From the NCBI RefSeq assembly GCF_921293095.1, contig NC_060254.1:109888917-109952916 (forward strand): 64,000 bases of DNA, written 5' to 3'. The notes under the pieces were generated by a model that worked only from the letters and a program-made list of their open reading frames with translations, was not told where the DNA came from and ran no database searches. The position numbers were made by a program, and so were the translations under genes. This stretch comes from Ischnura elegans (Eukaryota > Arthropoda > Insecta > Odonata > Coenagrionidae). Shown here in pieces: positions 34,801 to 49,800 of the stretch; within the stretch, counting starts at the first letter, position 1; each line of letters starts with the position of its first letter.

Positions 34801-37800
34801 CCTACTTCACATTCAGAATAAATATAATTTTTTAAACTGCTTTTATAGCAAAGAGGTTTATGGGAAACACAAATGCCGCAGTAGTTAACATAAATAAAAC
34901 TTAAATTTCCACAATTTAATGTGTGTAGGGCCTTTTTCTTTCCATTCACGCCTATTTAAATTAGCAAAATGATTAATACAAATACTGATTGAAGAAACAA
35001 CTACGGGGCTGAAATGAACTCTCTACGGCCCAGTGGCGCAGCGAGGGGGGTTTTGGGGGATAAACCCTCCCCCCCATAGCTCAGATAAACTTTTAAGTTT
35101 AATCCATTTACTTCATTTGATTAATATACTTTTAGAGGAGTGAAAGGATTGATAAAATATCCCTCAGAAAGCCATAAAACTCACCATTGTGAACCATTTA
35201 TCCTAAAAATATTCTGGAGGAGGCTCCCCGCACCTCCCGCTTATCCTGGCGGATATACCACACACCCCAGATCAAGTTGCGCCTAAACCACCCCCCCCCC
35301 CCCCTTAGCCTTAATTTCTAGCTGCGCCTCTGCTGCGGACTACTATTTAATGTGAACCGTCCAAATTACTATGAATAGCAAAATAAATGATAAATGCATG
35401 TTTACAATTTTTGATCTAAATTTGAAAGGAGAAATACCTTCGATATTGTCGTGTCATAATGCTAAGCCATGCTTCTTCAAATTCGATCATGTCTTCTGAG
35501 TTCTAAGTGGGTTTCTATCCGGTTGAATCACCTACTGAGCGAGTGAGGCTTCAATTACTAATGCGTTCGTGGTATAATAGAGTATCCTGCAATTCGCGAA
35601 TCTTGTCTTTAATTTTAAGCATTTTTTCCCTCTCAACTTTTATTTTCCTCGCACGTGTCCTGTTTCTGCGAAAACCCCACGCACCACGGGTCGCCAGCCA
35701 GCCCACTCTACAGGACCATTTTAAGAAGCTGTTGGGGTGGCGTCCCGGCAGACGCCAGCACTGAACGCGGAGGACGAAGAGTCAGTCTCCTAGCCTGTCG
35801 AATGGTGGCCGACCGCCAACTTTATGCAGTGCCCACGCGAAGATTCGGAAAATAATGGGTGGGACATACCGAATACGGAATCGCTAACTCGAGCGAGGGT
35901 GAGAAGTGGCAGGGGGAGGGGGGCGCCGACGAGGCTTCCTGTGATTGGTCCACGCTGCCAGTTGACGCAACTTTTTCCTTTCCTTTGGATAATAAAAATC
36001 GTGGCTTTACTGAGACGGGGAAGACGCCTTGCCATGCGTAGGTATTGTCATCGGATGGAAGGTAGATCTTTGCCAAGAAAGCGAGTGACTTCACAAACAG
36101 AATATGTCTTTCTTGCGCGAATACTCATCACAGAAGCATTGCGTGTGCAAACGGTCTCTTATGTCGTAAATGCAAGGCCAAAGAAAGCACGTAAAAGATT
36201 GGCTCCCCTCACAATGTCTTCCATGGGAATGCAAATTCGGAGATTACCTACTCGAAGGGCAAGCGAATGTCGCCGAAACGGGACGGTCCAAATGTTTATC
36301 GAAGCAAAATCGCAATAAGTGCCGACTGAAACTTTCAGTTGACAGGGGAAGCAAACGCACCTTACATAAATTGCTTGATTTCATTGTGTCCCACGTCACA
36401 TGCATTCACTATTTAAACTGAATACACGATTGAGATTCGCGTGACCGAGAACTAATTTCCAAACGTCTTGAATTGTGGAGACCGGAAGTTTGGACGGCGA
36501 CTGGCCACATATAAGACGGATAAGTAACGTAGAAAAACTAGATACAGAATTAAGGACAAATCACTAAAAAATTATTTAAAATATTACTTCGCTAGTGGAG
36601 AGTCTACCTTGGATTAAAGCGCGGTCGGAAAATTAAACGATGAGGATGGAGGACGAGAATAAAACCGGAGGCGTTCGAAGAGCGGTTGTGGAGAAGAATG
36701 GAGAAAGTGAAGCGGAAAGGTAGGAAGAGGAACGGCGAAGTGTTGGACATGGTGGGTGTGGGTAGATGAGATATGGGGGTGACAGAAAGTAAGGATGGAG
36801 CGAGTGTCGAGCGGACAGGGGATGTTAAAAACAGTAATGGAGGGAAGAATGTTGGGTAAGTAAGGTGGGGAAGCAGGATGACAAAAGGGTTTATAGACAT
36901 GATGAAAGGGAATAGTCATTATAGCGAGTTGAAAAGCAATGTTCGATTTGGGGAGAGGGGACAAGAGGTGTATATCGTAAACATTCAATGGTTAATTGAT
37001 GACAACATTTTAGGGTAGCAGGGAAGGTACAATTAGCTTCGCTGAATCGCACGTATACCACTACGCATGAAACTCATCAGGGTGACGGGAATTTGGAGAT
37101 GACTTATAGTGATCCAGCAAAACGTGGGAAAGATGCAGCTCTCGCGACAGCGGTGTGGGAAGCATCGTCTTCATTATGCCGAAGGCGGGACACAACCTTG
37201 GCGGTAATCGCAGGGGTCTCCATTCGCCCCGCGACCTTGGAGACGTCAAATGAGCCGACGTTCCCACAATTACCTAGGACGGAAGGATCCGTCACGAGGG
37301 AGTTCTTCGTCCACTACAGACGCACGTCGTCTTAACCCTTCCCACCAATAGCATTGGGACGATAGGATCTACACGCCCCCCTGACGACAATGTTCGCTAA
37401 CATGGAGCTAGTGAAATTTATACAACTGGTCCGCTGGTGACCATGTAAAATTAATGCGTTACGAGAATAGTCACGAATGCAGTAAATTTTTGAGTACCTA
37501 ATTTGAAAGAAACAGTTACGTACACATGAATATGCATTGGCGAAGACCCAGGAGCGCAGGCAGAAAACGGCTTCGGGGGGGAGTTCACATTGATTAATCG
37601 AAAGATTTATTCCCTCATGGAGGGCTTTTTCCGCTGGAGGGCTTTCATATCTCACAGCCGAAATTTGTTAGACAGCGCTCATACAAACAGACAATTGGTT
37701 GTAATAAGCATTGCCGATGAAAGGCATTAGCAGTGCGATTTCCGGATTTTGTCCGATTTTTGGCTACCTTTTCTTACTTTCTCCCTCATAGAAATCAGTG

Positions 37801-40800
37801 GTTTCTTTTCCTAAACATTTATGAGGACCAGCTTCCCATGAAAATAACGCCAGGTTTATTTATTATTCGATAGGTAATGCTTCTGAATGGGGAATAGAAT
37901 TTTGAAAGGAGCATAAATTTACTCAAACGGATCAAGCTGAAGGCTTTCTCCCATTAAGATTCGTTGAGAAAGATAGGATTTACGGATGACTTCCCCTTCG
38001 CCCTTGACGAAAGCAATTAGCTGCAGACGACTCAGGATGAGTAAGGACGTTTCCAAGATTTCTGACCTTCAATGCACCGGATGTTAATTCAAACGCGGGA
38101 CTGTTTTGTGGCTTACGGGGGCGTGAAGAAGTCGACAGAATCAAGGAATATTTACATAATACTATTGGCGTCGACTTCACGGTTCTTCATTCGAGATATG
38201 GAGGATATTTTTCATTGATATCATTGATACCCTATTAGCACTAATCTAAAAGGAACTAAATTCTCTGATGTTCCATCCCTCTAGGAAATTCCCACCGCTC
38301 AAACATTTATTGAATAGATACAAATGGAGAAAATTCAATTACTGCCATAGTTAATAAACTCCTAAAGAAGACATTCGCTGAGAAAAAAATCATGTAACTG
38401 GACTGAGATTCGAACCCAGATCTCCCGATTTTTGGTCAAACATTTTACCAGCTATATGAAGTTTTCAACCCCGGTCAGGTTAAATAATGCTTTTGATGCC
38501 TTCCTTTTGCGTGTACACTTTTGCAACCATGCTCGAAGGCACCTCACAAATCATTTGCTAATGCTGTGCTTCGATAGTGATTACGAAACAACAAGACTTG
38601 GGACTTGAACTCATTAGGATTGGTCGGAGCGTTGGAAAAGATGAAAGGCATTGAAATATACTATGAAATAGACAGAGCTGATGAACTATAATGTTAACTG
38701 TATCTAATATTTGAAGACGGCCTGGAGATCTAAGGAGGTATAGAACACCCGTGTAAGTTCGACAAAAACGAACGAGGCACCAGTCATAAGGTGCTTTCAA
38801 TATAACTTAAAAGTCGGGATATATTATGTGCTTACTGAGAAAATAGTTACATTGCTCACTAGAATAGATTCTGAAACATAGGGGGAAGCATGTATTAGTT
38901 TCACCACGAACAATTTCTCGAATCCAACTATTCACAAAAAAGGTGGCTGCTAGAACAGGCTGCGTCATAAGGTTATTTCATTATTGATGCATACGGTTTC
39001 CAAAAATGTAGATATAATTAAGGCCATAATCTGGAATGGAATCTGAAGCAGTGTCAAAGCATCAAAGTTCAATAATTATTTTATAATTAATTACATGAGG
39101 TCAAGATAAGAGGAAAAAGAAAATATAAAAAATCATAAATTATATAAATTTGCAAACCATTGGTATGTTCATCCTTAATAATATTCTGAATAATAAGATT
39201 AATTCCCCTGATTTATTGTCCTTAGTAACTTTCCGAATCCCAAACATCCATTCGAGAAATTCATCTACTTTCTGTGTTCCTTTTCAACCATCCAATAATA
39301 CAAAAAACTTGATTATTTTCAGAGCAATGGTTCTGGGTTCGAGTCCCAGTCAGGCCGCATTTTTACCCTCTGATTTCTGGCTTTTTCCATCTACCACAGC
39401 ACCGTTGTCCATGTCCTTTTTCTATTCCATGTTCCTATCCCTTTCTTTCCTTACCTGCCTCCGCGACCAGACTTTTTCAGGGGCAAAATTCAGAGGACTC
39501 TGTCCTTGAGACCCTCATTCCGCAACAAAAACAGCGAAAATAACCATCTTTCCGTGGAAAGAAAGCAACCTCAGTATCCCAAAAGGTTGCTGCAAGAAAT
39601 GAAAGCGTCATTGGGTGATTTCGCAGCGATAAGAAGTCATGAGCAATTGCTGTTTCCAAACTGGTTAATTGGGACGAGGAAAATATCTTTATGCGTGAGT
39701 GAAGGCCACCGAAGTAGTTGGAGCGACTTTCGTATGGCATTACCACTGAAATGTTTGATATCAAAAGCATAATAAATCAATAGCCATGATGAATAACAAT
39801 ACTTTCCGCCGTAATTTCCCGCCAAGCTATATTACCCTGAGCGTTGTCAATCCTTGAATTAGATCATAATCAGAGCTTAATAAATAATTCAAGCAGGGCT
39901 GGCGCCTTATATACTGATCGGGAAGTAAATATATTTCTTCCTTTTTTACAATACAAATATCTTATACGGATGGGGAAAAACCTGCGATTTGAAAGGAGCG
40001 AAAACATACATTGCAGTGTTCAAGGATAAAAACCAGAAAAGATACTCTACAACTACTTCAATTGTTACGTTTTCACGAGAAAAAATGGAAAATGTTCCCG
40101 AGATTAATTTTAACAAAAGATGATAAAAATTTAAAAGGAGAGGTGATTTCAATCCTTTAATAAGTGATTCCAACCCAGTGATAGTACAGTAACTTTTTAA
40201 TTAAAATATAAGCACGAACACGCAATGAAAGTAATCCTGGAACTGACAGTTGAGTATTCAACTCATTCAATAGTGACTGGCGATACATGATGTTACTCTT
40301 TCATGATAGTTCAGATAGGAAAGGTAAGTACTGGTTTCACAGTTATTTACGATGCGATCATTTTCAATATAAATTATGATTCTTTGTATCCGAACCGGTC
40401 GCATCAATAAATAATTGTGGAAACTGTCATTGCCTCTCCTTCCTGTACTACTATTCAATTTCTCTAGTAATTAAGCTGGATATAAAAACTGAAAACATTA
40501 GGATTTTTAGGTATATGATATCCCTAATTCAAACGATTCTCTACATTTTCAATGCGATCATTTAATATTGAGCTTTGGTTTCAAACCTTCACGGCTATGT
40601 GAAACTGGGCTTCGATGAAAAGGCCTCTCTTGTTCTCCAATGGAGCAGACGACTTCAACTGGCTGGGTCATCGTGTTTCGGGCGTCCAGTTCAATCTTGT
40701 GTTTGTGCGGATTGAGGCTATTGTATTGTGTTGTTGTAGGAGATGAAAAGGGAATGAGAGAGAGGAATGCGATCTAGGGGCAGAGGCGGATGGAAAGTTG

Positions 40801-43800
40801 GAGCGATGAGAACAAGGCTAGGAAATCGGATCATCGGGAAAGAATTCCACCCGCGCCGCCGGAATAGAAGAAATTGCGGAGGAGAAAGGGCGAGGGAAGT
40901 GCAGGAGGCAAAAGACCACAGAGGGACCAGGGGACACTCCACTCATTCGCAATAAAACAATCGTGCGATCGGTGCAAAGCATCCCGCCACTTCTCCCTTA
41001 TCCAGTCTAGTTGCTTCAGTTGCGCACTCACACCCACTGCCACTAAATCGGTGTTGTTTTTTCTCACGAACGTGATTAAATAACCTGGGGAAGATTATGT
41101 ACCAAGGGAATTCTATAAATCAATATCCAATTGCCAATGAAATCCATCAAAATATGCCACCATCAATACTCAACAATCCTAAGATTGGTTTGACGCAGCC
41201 CTCCATTCCTCTCTCCTATATGCCACCACCTACCACTTCCTTGCATTTACATAATGATTACAGTGTTGTAGATAAAACCAAATATTGTAAGCTTTCCCCT
41301 TAATAGTGGCCATCACTCCCATCACACGAGATGCAAACACGACATACACTACACTAATACAAGAACAAACTTTAACAAACTTGGCCCTAGGGAAATGGGG
41401 ATACGACTCTACAACAAACTTCCTCCTGATATTAAAAATATTAAAAAATTTAATGGATTTAAAATGCAATTAAAAAGGTTCCTTCTACTAGGTTCCTATT
41501 ATTCTTTGGAGGAATACTTATGTGAGTTAAGGAAGGGCTTGATGTAATGTTTTACATTTTTTTCCCTCTTTGTTCTGAATGTTAATTATGTGATATCTGT
41601 GTAGACTGATTTTATGTTTTGTTGAGTAACTTATGTTTATGATTGACGTGCCTTATACCTTGACAGATACCGTGCCTTATACCTTGGTCTTTGGGCAAAT
41701 AAAACATATTATTACCATGCTAGCCTTTTCATTATGACGCATGTTTCTTCTTTAATACATCATTAATATCCTGAACACTGAAACTCATTAGAGGCTTTAA
41801 ACTCTCTCCCCTTTCACCTGTACTAAACAAATTGTTTTCATCAGGCCATCATGTCTCATAATGTGGCCAACTAAGTTGTCCCGTCTTCTCCTTAAGGTTT
41901 CTTCTCTTTTTTCCACTCTTCTCAGCACTTCCTCATTCCTTACACCCTCAGAAAAACCCACTTCCATCCGTATCATTTTATTATTGCTCATAATTAAAAT
42001 AAAATAATACCCGGGTGATAATCGAACTCACGACCTTAAGATTATGAGACTTACGCGCTGCATACTGCGCTACCGAGGCCACATACTTATTGCGATAGTT
42101 ATGTGTGCATTAGCTAGCAATTAACAGTTTTACTCGCATCCTTTGTCTACTGGATAATATATTTCCATGCCTTTGTCTGCCCTAACGCTCCAACCAATGC
42201 AACGCCTTGAATAGCACGTAGGAATGCGCAAATACATGAAAACAAGGTGGAAAAATAGCCCCTGCTCTTATCCTAGAATGAGTACCTACACGCGCGTTTG
42301 AGAAAAACATTCACTTCGAAGATGCGCAATTTCGAGCTAAATTATTAGATAAAATTGTATGAAGCGGCTCCCGAACCATCATTAGCAATTTCTTCATAAC
42401 TTAAACAATTATTAGATAAAAATTCACGATACTACAAAAATATTAGCCGCACAATTAACCGAAAAATTTCATGGTACCCCCCTTACACTATATGAACTCA
42501 GTAGTTTACGTGGTCTAAGTGTTTGGTTTAAGTAGTTCTTACGGGGATACCTTAGACCAGGGGTCTCCAAAATACGGCCCGCGGGCCGGATCCGGCCCGC
42601 GCACTCGTTTCAAGTAGCGCGCGATTCTCGCTCGTTTAAGACTCTGTGAGACGCCGCTCGGAGCATTGCAGCGCTGTACTACACGTCATAGTCGCCTTCA
42701 ACTGTTCGCAGACGAGAAATACGCCACCGGATACTTCAGTAGACGTTGGTATCGAATACTTCAGTCATCGGCAAATTTGCTATCCGGCCCGCGGGGCGAT
42801 TCGGAACTTGGAATGTAGCCTAGATAATTGGAGATTCCTGCCTTAGACCATATAAACTCAGAAGTTTATACATTCCAACGTATCCCCATAAGAAAATTCA
42901 CAAAAACAGGCCTACTAACATGAAACAGACGGCAATAGACATTGGGATCTTCCGGCCTCTGCGTCTCGGAGTCTAGAGTTCAGGGCCGTATCCAGCGGCA
43001 GAGGGAAGGGGGAGTTCTAATACCCCCCTCGAAATGTTCGGGAGATAATTTCAGGTGTGCCCCCATCGAATAAATCTAAATGAATTTCTCCTTCCCCCTC
43101 CCCCGAAAAAGAAACATCCTGGCCACGACCTTGCCTCAGTATTTTCCTTAAATTGCAGAATTTCAATGTTTTTGAGACAAAGGGAAATTTTTACAAAGGC
43201 CCACTCTATATACGTACCTACACTGAGAATTCCTACTTGGTATTATTCGACCTCTTGAAATTGAAAATTATACAATGGATCGAGAAGGGTCATGACCCAA
43301 ATCGTCCTAACTTATGTGCAATCGATATCAAGATGATAGCGAAAGTTATGAAAGAGAAATTTGTCAAAAAAAGACGAAATGTGACGAAAGTGATGCGCCT
43401 TCTTAAACGAGAATTTTGTCTTTCTGCAATTAAAAACTTCAAATTTGGTCAGCAAATTTTAAATGGAGGAGAGGGTTAAAGATGGTTAAATTAGTTCCGC
43501 AGATCACCCCGACTTATCTCTCCGCCTGAATTACACTTCACTCATCGCTTCGTAAGGCATATTTCCATTCGCTCCATTCCATTTAGGATTACAAAACTAT
43601 TTACTTACTACTGCAAGCCTCGGTAGCGCAGTAGGTTGCGCGTAAGTCTCATAATCTTAAGGTCGTGAGTTGGATCCTCACCCGGGACACATTTTTTACT
43701 TAAATTATCAGTAGAGGATGGTTGCGGGAGTTTTTTTAATGTTATTTTGAGGAGGCGAAATCCCATTCACCATTTGTTGATAGAGATGGTTATGATGGTG

Positions 43801-46800
43801 ACGGCAAATATTTTTTTATTACAGATTTTTCCAATATATTTAGGTGGAAATCGTATTACTATCACCAGGAGTGACAACAATCGTCGCTTGAAGAGCGTTA
43901 CTGATACGTAGGGAAGCGAAATCAAGTATACTCCACTCGAATGCAAGCAAATATATTCGTTCCCTGGCTGTAATCACACGCGAACCAGCGAGATAGGACA
44001 ACGACTGAGTGATACAATCGCACATCCTCGCTCCGAGGATACGTTGCGTCTTATCTTGCCCATGGAGGGATGACAATGATTTTAGACGTTTTACATGGTA
44101 CACGAAGTTGCACATCATTGAGATGTATATCGATAGGAACAAGTCGAAGAGATATGCGTTGCCAAAAGGGCGACATGTTGGTGAAAAAGTAGGCGGTGAT
44201 GATAGACGATCGCTGCGTATGCACAATTTTATCGAAAAGGCGAGTGAAGAAGTGGCTTGGAAGTTGGCGCGGAAACTTGGACGCTGGGGAAGGACGAGAA
44301 AAGATTGGAGGGGTTGCGGGTGTGGAAGAGAACGGAGAAGGCTTTCCTCAACGGCTGTGCAATATTTTTAAGGACGTATTACGCCGGGCACGAAATTGAG
44401 CATCTTCGATTTTTTTCCATTGCGCGTGAAATCATTTTAGAATTAGAGCAGGGGCTATGTTTCCAACTTTTGTTCATGCATTTGCGTATTCGTACATGCG
44501 ATTCACGCCATCACACGATACGCTCTGAATTCTTGTTTGATCAACAGTTTTGAAAAGTTAAAAAAAAATCATCTAAAATTTGCACAGCTACCTCATTAAC
44601 GCGATGAAATGATCAGCCAGTTGCGCATCTCTAACCTAATGTGACAGAACGGAGTCTATGAAACTTTCTATTCCCAACCGGAGAGTGGAATTTGTCACTG
44701 GAAATGAAATTTTCCAATATTAGGTTTTCCCTCACTGTGACGAAGACAAGGAATTCACCCGTTTTCACTTTTTCCTCCAATTTTAGAGAATTCGCCGAAG
44801 ATATTTGCCCAAACATGCGCACATAACACAGACACCTCTACGACTGAGTGATCAGCACCAATATTACAGCGTTCCTCACGAAACCACTGATATTATAATC
44901 TGGAATTCGGAGCGTGTGCGAAAAGAATTCGAGCAAAAATAACGATGCTATATCGTAATGATCTAATTGGGCGTCAAAGAAAAAAAGGTTCGCTTCCACG
45001 TTCTCACAAAAAATATGGGCCCACAATGGGTATAATACCTAATAATTTGAAAGCTATATCGCAAGTATTTGTCTATTTCGGCGGCAGCATGGAAGTCGAT
45101 CACAGACTAAATGGGGAGAATAATATGCAATGGAGTTTTATTGCGTAAGAAATAGGGACCCAGTTTGGGCCTGTATTTTATCTGGATCAGAAATGACTTA
45201 TATTGTATTAAAATTGCCAGAGTTGCCTTGCAGATATTTAAAAAATAATGTAAAGAACAGGAGTTACAGTGATGATTTAATTCCATCATTTTGCTTAGTA
45301 GCACAGATGGAGATAGGGACAGACCTTAGATGTAATTGCCCAAACTTGTCTCCCTCGAAATTTCGATTTCGAGGGACACAATGGCATTTGTAATGAAAAA
45401 TTATCTGGCATTAAAAATCCGAAACTAGGATTAACAACATCATTTATATTAGGGAACTTAAGGAGAATGGAATGATCGTATATTCGGATGGTTCTTCAAA
45501 AATATAATTTTTCGCAGGTAGCGAAGAGCACTATCTCATTTATCGCTTAAAAATAGTAATTAAACTTTACTTTGAATAGGCATACTTCCTCCACAACTAT
45601 TTTTACCATCGGATACGTTAAGCATGCAAAAAATAGAAATACCATCCCCTGCAATTAAACTTACTGAAGACCATTATTTCCACCACATCTTCACACACAT
45701 GCATTCGTATCGTCAACTGTATCCGGGGATTCAATAATATATGCAGAACTAATACTTGAGGTAATTGTTCATTTCCATATATTCTAGCATTATGTAATCG
45801 TCGTAAATAGAAGATGATGACCCACCGCATCACGGAAATAATAGATGAAAGAGAAAAAGTAGCGAATTTGGTGGTAAAAGGTGATTTCGCATTAGTGTTA
45901 GGGACGAAAAAAGGATCACTTCTGTTAGAGGCACAAACAAAGAATGGAAGGTCAAAACACGGAGTCATTGACATTCAAGGAGACTCAAACACTATCACCG
46001 TTCATCAGCATTCTTCGATAATAAAAATTTAAGACCGAGATTTTATACAATTACCTCGCTTGGAAAGTATTAAATAACGTCCAAATCCGCAGTGAAAAAA
46101 TCGCTGTGAAGCATCAACTGAAGCTCTCTCAAATACGTTCAGGTAATTTAATCCTGATCTGCAGATCAAATTTAATCTCTTACGCTGCAACAGCGCCTCG
46201 AATTAATCAAGGGCACAGTGAACCAACGATTCACTGCCAACTTCCACGCGTAGATGACGAGCGTAGCTGGCACCTGATCCTCTCGGCTAGCGAGACGGAA
46301 CCCTTGTGACCTCGACAACGGCCGACGGATTAAGGATATTCCGTGGACTTGTGGGTGGTCGACAAGATGATGCCCATTTGGAGCAGGTTTTGTCGTGGGA
46401 GGATGATCTCGTATAAGAGGTTTCAGCCACCATCATCATCTTATGTATCTCGGATTCCGGCGTACGGTATATAGCCTCTCCTTTAAGGTCAGTGGCCATC
46501 AAGGAAGTTGAAACGACCATCGCGTGCCGATGTATAAATAAAAGAGTTCTCTCCAGTTATGGGAGGCAAAATTTGACGCCTTATTTTGATGAAATAACAA
46601 CGTAATCTGCAAGGATTCTTCACCTTATTATGAGCATGCAATAGTGATTTGCTCAAAGGCCATTTCATGCTATTCATCCAAACGTAATCAGCGAGACGAC
46701 ATGAAGAATAGATTCTATCCCGATGAAACTTGATTCCAGATAAGGTTTGCGGGAAGTGTAAGAGTATACCGCCGGTACTGCATGGCTGCAAAGCAGTCTG

Positions 46801-49800
46801 ACCTCCTTATTTTAAGTTTTACCACAAAAACATTGCAATCAGCCCACTTCATATTTTTGAATGCTTATCTCAACAGTTTGAACTTGGGTTGAAATACGAG
46901 TAACAAAGCAGTGAAAAGCTAATGAATACGTATTACCACAGTTAGAGAGAACGTGAGTTAAAGAGTTTCATGGGCGAAAAACACAGATGAGCTCAGAAAC
47001 GATGCACTGACTGCTAGACTGAAATCCACTCTAGAGTCCCAATTGTTGGAGTCTCAGAACTTCTCCTCCTCTGCCACTCCTAAAACGACTCGTTTTCGGA
47101 AACGTAGGCGGCAATGTAAGTTATTGGCGCCTGGTGGAAGATCTGAGCAGCCCTCAACTCCGTAATACGCTAGAGAAGCATTAGATCGTAGACTGTGGCG
47201 TATTAATAGACATGCAAAAATTCAAACAGTATTGGATCGTTATGGATTGGGGGAAGATCACTGAAAAGCTCGAGACTAAATTCTCTATTGCAAGTGGTGG
47301 ACAAGTCTTTGTAAATGGGTTTATTCTTGCCAGAAAGATGGTGCGAACTTCCAAAATAAAGTAACACTTTGCGCGCTTTGCCATACTCGAGTTCTTTTGT
47401 ATGATTATATACTTATGATGACCAGAGGAGTATACCCGTGGATTTGAATTCAGACCAGCAGCGGTGTACTTCCTGCTCATTTTGGTTGACCACAACGCTA
47501 GAGGCTACCCGATCTAGTTTCTCCATCGCTAGATCCAAACCTGCCATTCTAGCTAGGGTGACAATATTCAGAATGGACACTTGCTTGTGAGGTTGCTTGT
47601 CGAAGTGATATCCGTTTGTGTGCAGTCAATGATAGCTCAGTGCAAGAGCTCATTAATTCTTAACTCAGACTGTATCTCCGAGCCGTAGAAATCCTGATAG
47701 AGAAAAATAACGAAAAAGAGGCAAATGGTTCCATATGGACGCTATAGAAATAGCAAAAATTTAGGCACTTTACAGAACTATAGTTGGGAATCATAGATAA
47801 ATGTGGATGAGTTGCCCCGGCGGTATGGTTTCAAGGCTGCAGAAAAATTAAGGGGGAGGGAAGCAACTGCGGGGTGTACACTTGTGGCGGGTTTATATTT
47901 TGGGGAGGAGCAATTTGTTACAGTGATGTCCCACATATTTCGGACAGCTCCCATCGCTCTCTTACGCCCTTGGCTATTCTAGTTTCGGCTCCTTTGCATC
48001 TGCATAATACCCTGCGAGTCGCCTCTAGGGTGTTTGGCAGGGGGTGATGAATCACCAGCATGGGAGAGATTCCCACATGCACACCACACGATCATAAAAT
48101 GTTACGCATACGGACAAATTATACTTACACATTAATCACAAGGCAAGACTTGCCAACCACATGAATGAATTCAAGCTGCCTATGAAGCTAGAGCATGCAA
48201 AACATGAGACTCACCAGATCCGTGCTCATTGTGTTACAGGATCTGAGGGGGAGGACGTATTTGATGGGTGGCGTCTCGGCGAGGAACTCTGCGAGGCAGC
48301 TGGAGTTCTTGGAGAGGCCCTTGGGGTACACCATGCCGTCGAACTTGCGTCCGGCCGCCGGGCGGATGGCCACCTTTATCTCGTCGTTGTTGCACTCGAT
48401 GCGGACCTCCTGGGGAGGAGGCGCCGGCGCCTCGTCCGATGGGAGGCCCGCGAACTCGATCTCATCGTCGGGGTGACCGGGGAAAGGCGAGGAGGGGGTG
48501 CGGTAGTGCAGGCGACGGCCCTCTGCATCCCCATCGCTCACCGCTGCAACACAAAAAAAACACATCATCAGACACATGCGACATCATGTAGCTCCATTCC
48601 GAAAACGATTTCTGCCGAGGTTTACTACATACATATCTGAATACTGCAACTTACAATTTAGTATAAGTAAGTTGAGAGTTAGTTAGGAAAAAAGACGAAA
48701 TGTGACAGGTCCAGCGGAAGTGATCTTAAGAGTATCTGCCAAAAATTGGGGGAGGAGGCTGAAACCCCTCAAATCCCTCCCCATTCGCGAAGATCTCACC
48801 GATATTAACCTATTCAAGCAAGGATCGTCAACTAGTCCATGCCTTCGTTTGCTAATATTCTACGCGAGTCCAAAATATAAATATTTATCAGAGACATTTT
48901 TAGCAATCATACATAGTTACAATTTGTGTTTTTAACTTCAGGGATACACACTTTCAATGTGCAATCTTACTATTGTTAGAATAAGATTATTGATAACTAG
49001 TAGTAGAGGGACCCATTCTTCGCGAATTGCGAAATGTCATAGTTCAGTTACACGATCTGTATTTGCATGGTTGTGATATAGACTGTATGTAAATGATAAT
49101 CATACTCGGTTGGCATAGATTGTACCTTTCATTACAATTACGGCTACCACAACATATGACAAACCAACAAATACGTTGAAACAAAATCGCGGAGTGGACG
49201 AAAGAGAAAAAATCAAATAGCAGCACAAACTTAGTATTACAAAGTAAATTACAAAAGTATTACAAATAAGAATTGAATGAATGCCAAGCGATATTGTTCC
49301 CCATTGATTAAACAGTAATCAGCTCTAAAAGGAATTTAAAAATAGCAAAATGAGTATTTTTTCACCCAAATCCCTTCCTCCTTTGCTTGCTGTCAGGTGA
49401 GGAATCACGGTGGGGTTGCTGCTTTTTCAAAGGTTTGCTTTCCGCTCTCAACCCAAGACGCCTGAGTAATCTCAACTTCCTCAAGTGAGCACGAACAATT
49501 GATTATGAAGAAAATTGATAATTTACTCAGCAAACATACGCGAATGTTCTCCGGCTACACCATTGTTAAAGTAATAATTAGGTTGTAACCATTAGGGACA
49601 GATGGATTCCGGTGGAATATCCAACGAGATTCATTCTTCAAATCCATGAATGAGAGAATGTAAACGAAACGGTCGAGTAGAGACGAAAGAGTCATTGAAG
49701 TGACGGTCACAAAAACTATGCCCATTCACACAAAAAAGTCCGACCGCCAACACTAATTCGTGCTCTCCCTATCAGCAATGTCAACGGAAATACGTCGTTG

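Noticed and set aside
36604-36988. 124-codon minus-strand Pro/Ser/His-rich ORF
   Set aside because: It is the complement of a purine-rich stretch; the protein is low-complexity and has no neighbours in phase.
42984-43134. Possible further CAGGGCCGTATCC-type hAT element
   Set aside because: The inverted ends match only about 11 of 15 and no 8-bp duplication is present.
43840-44553. Overlapping ORFs of 67-128 codons on both strands
   Set aside because: No family motif, no splice partners and mutual overlap; treated as chance.
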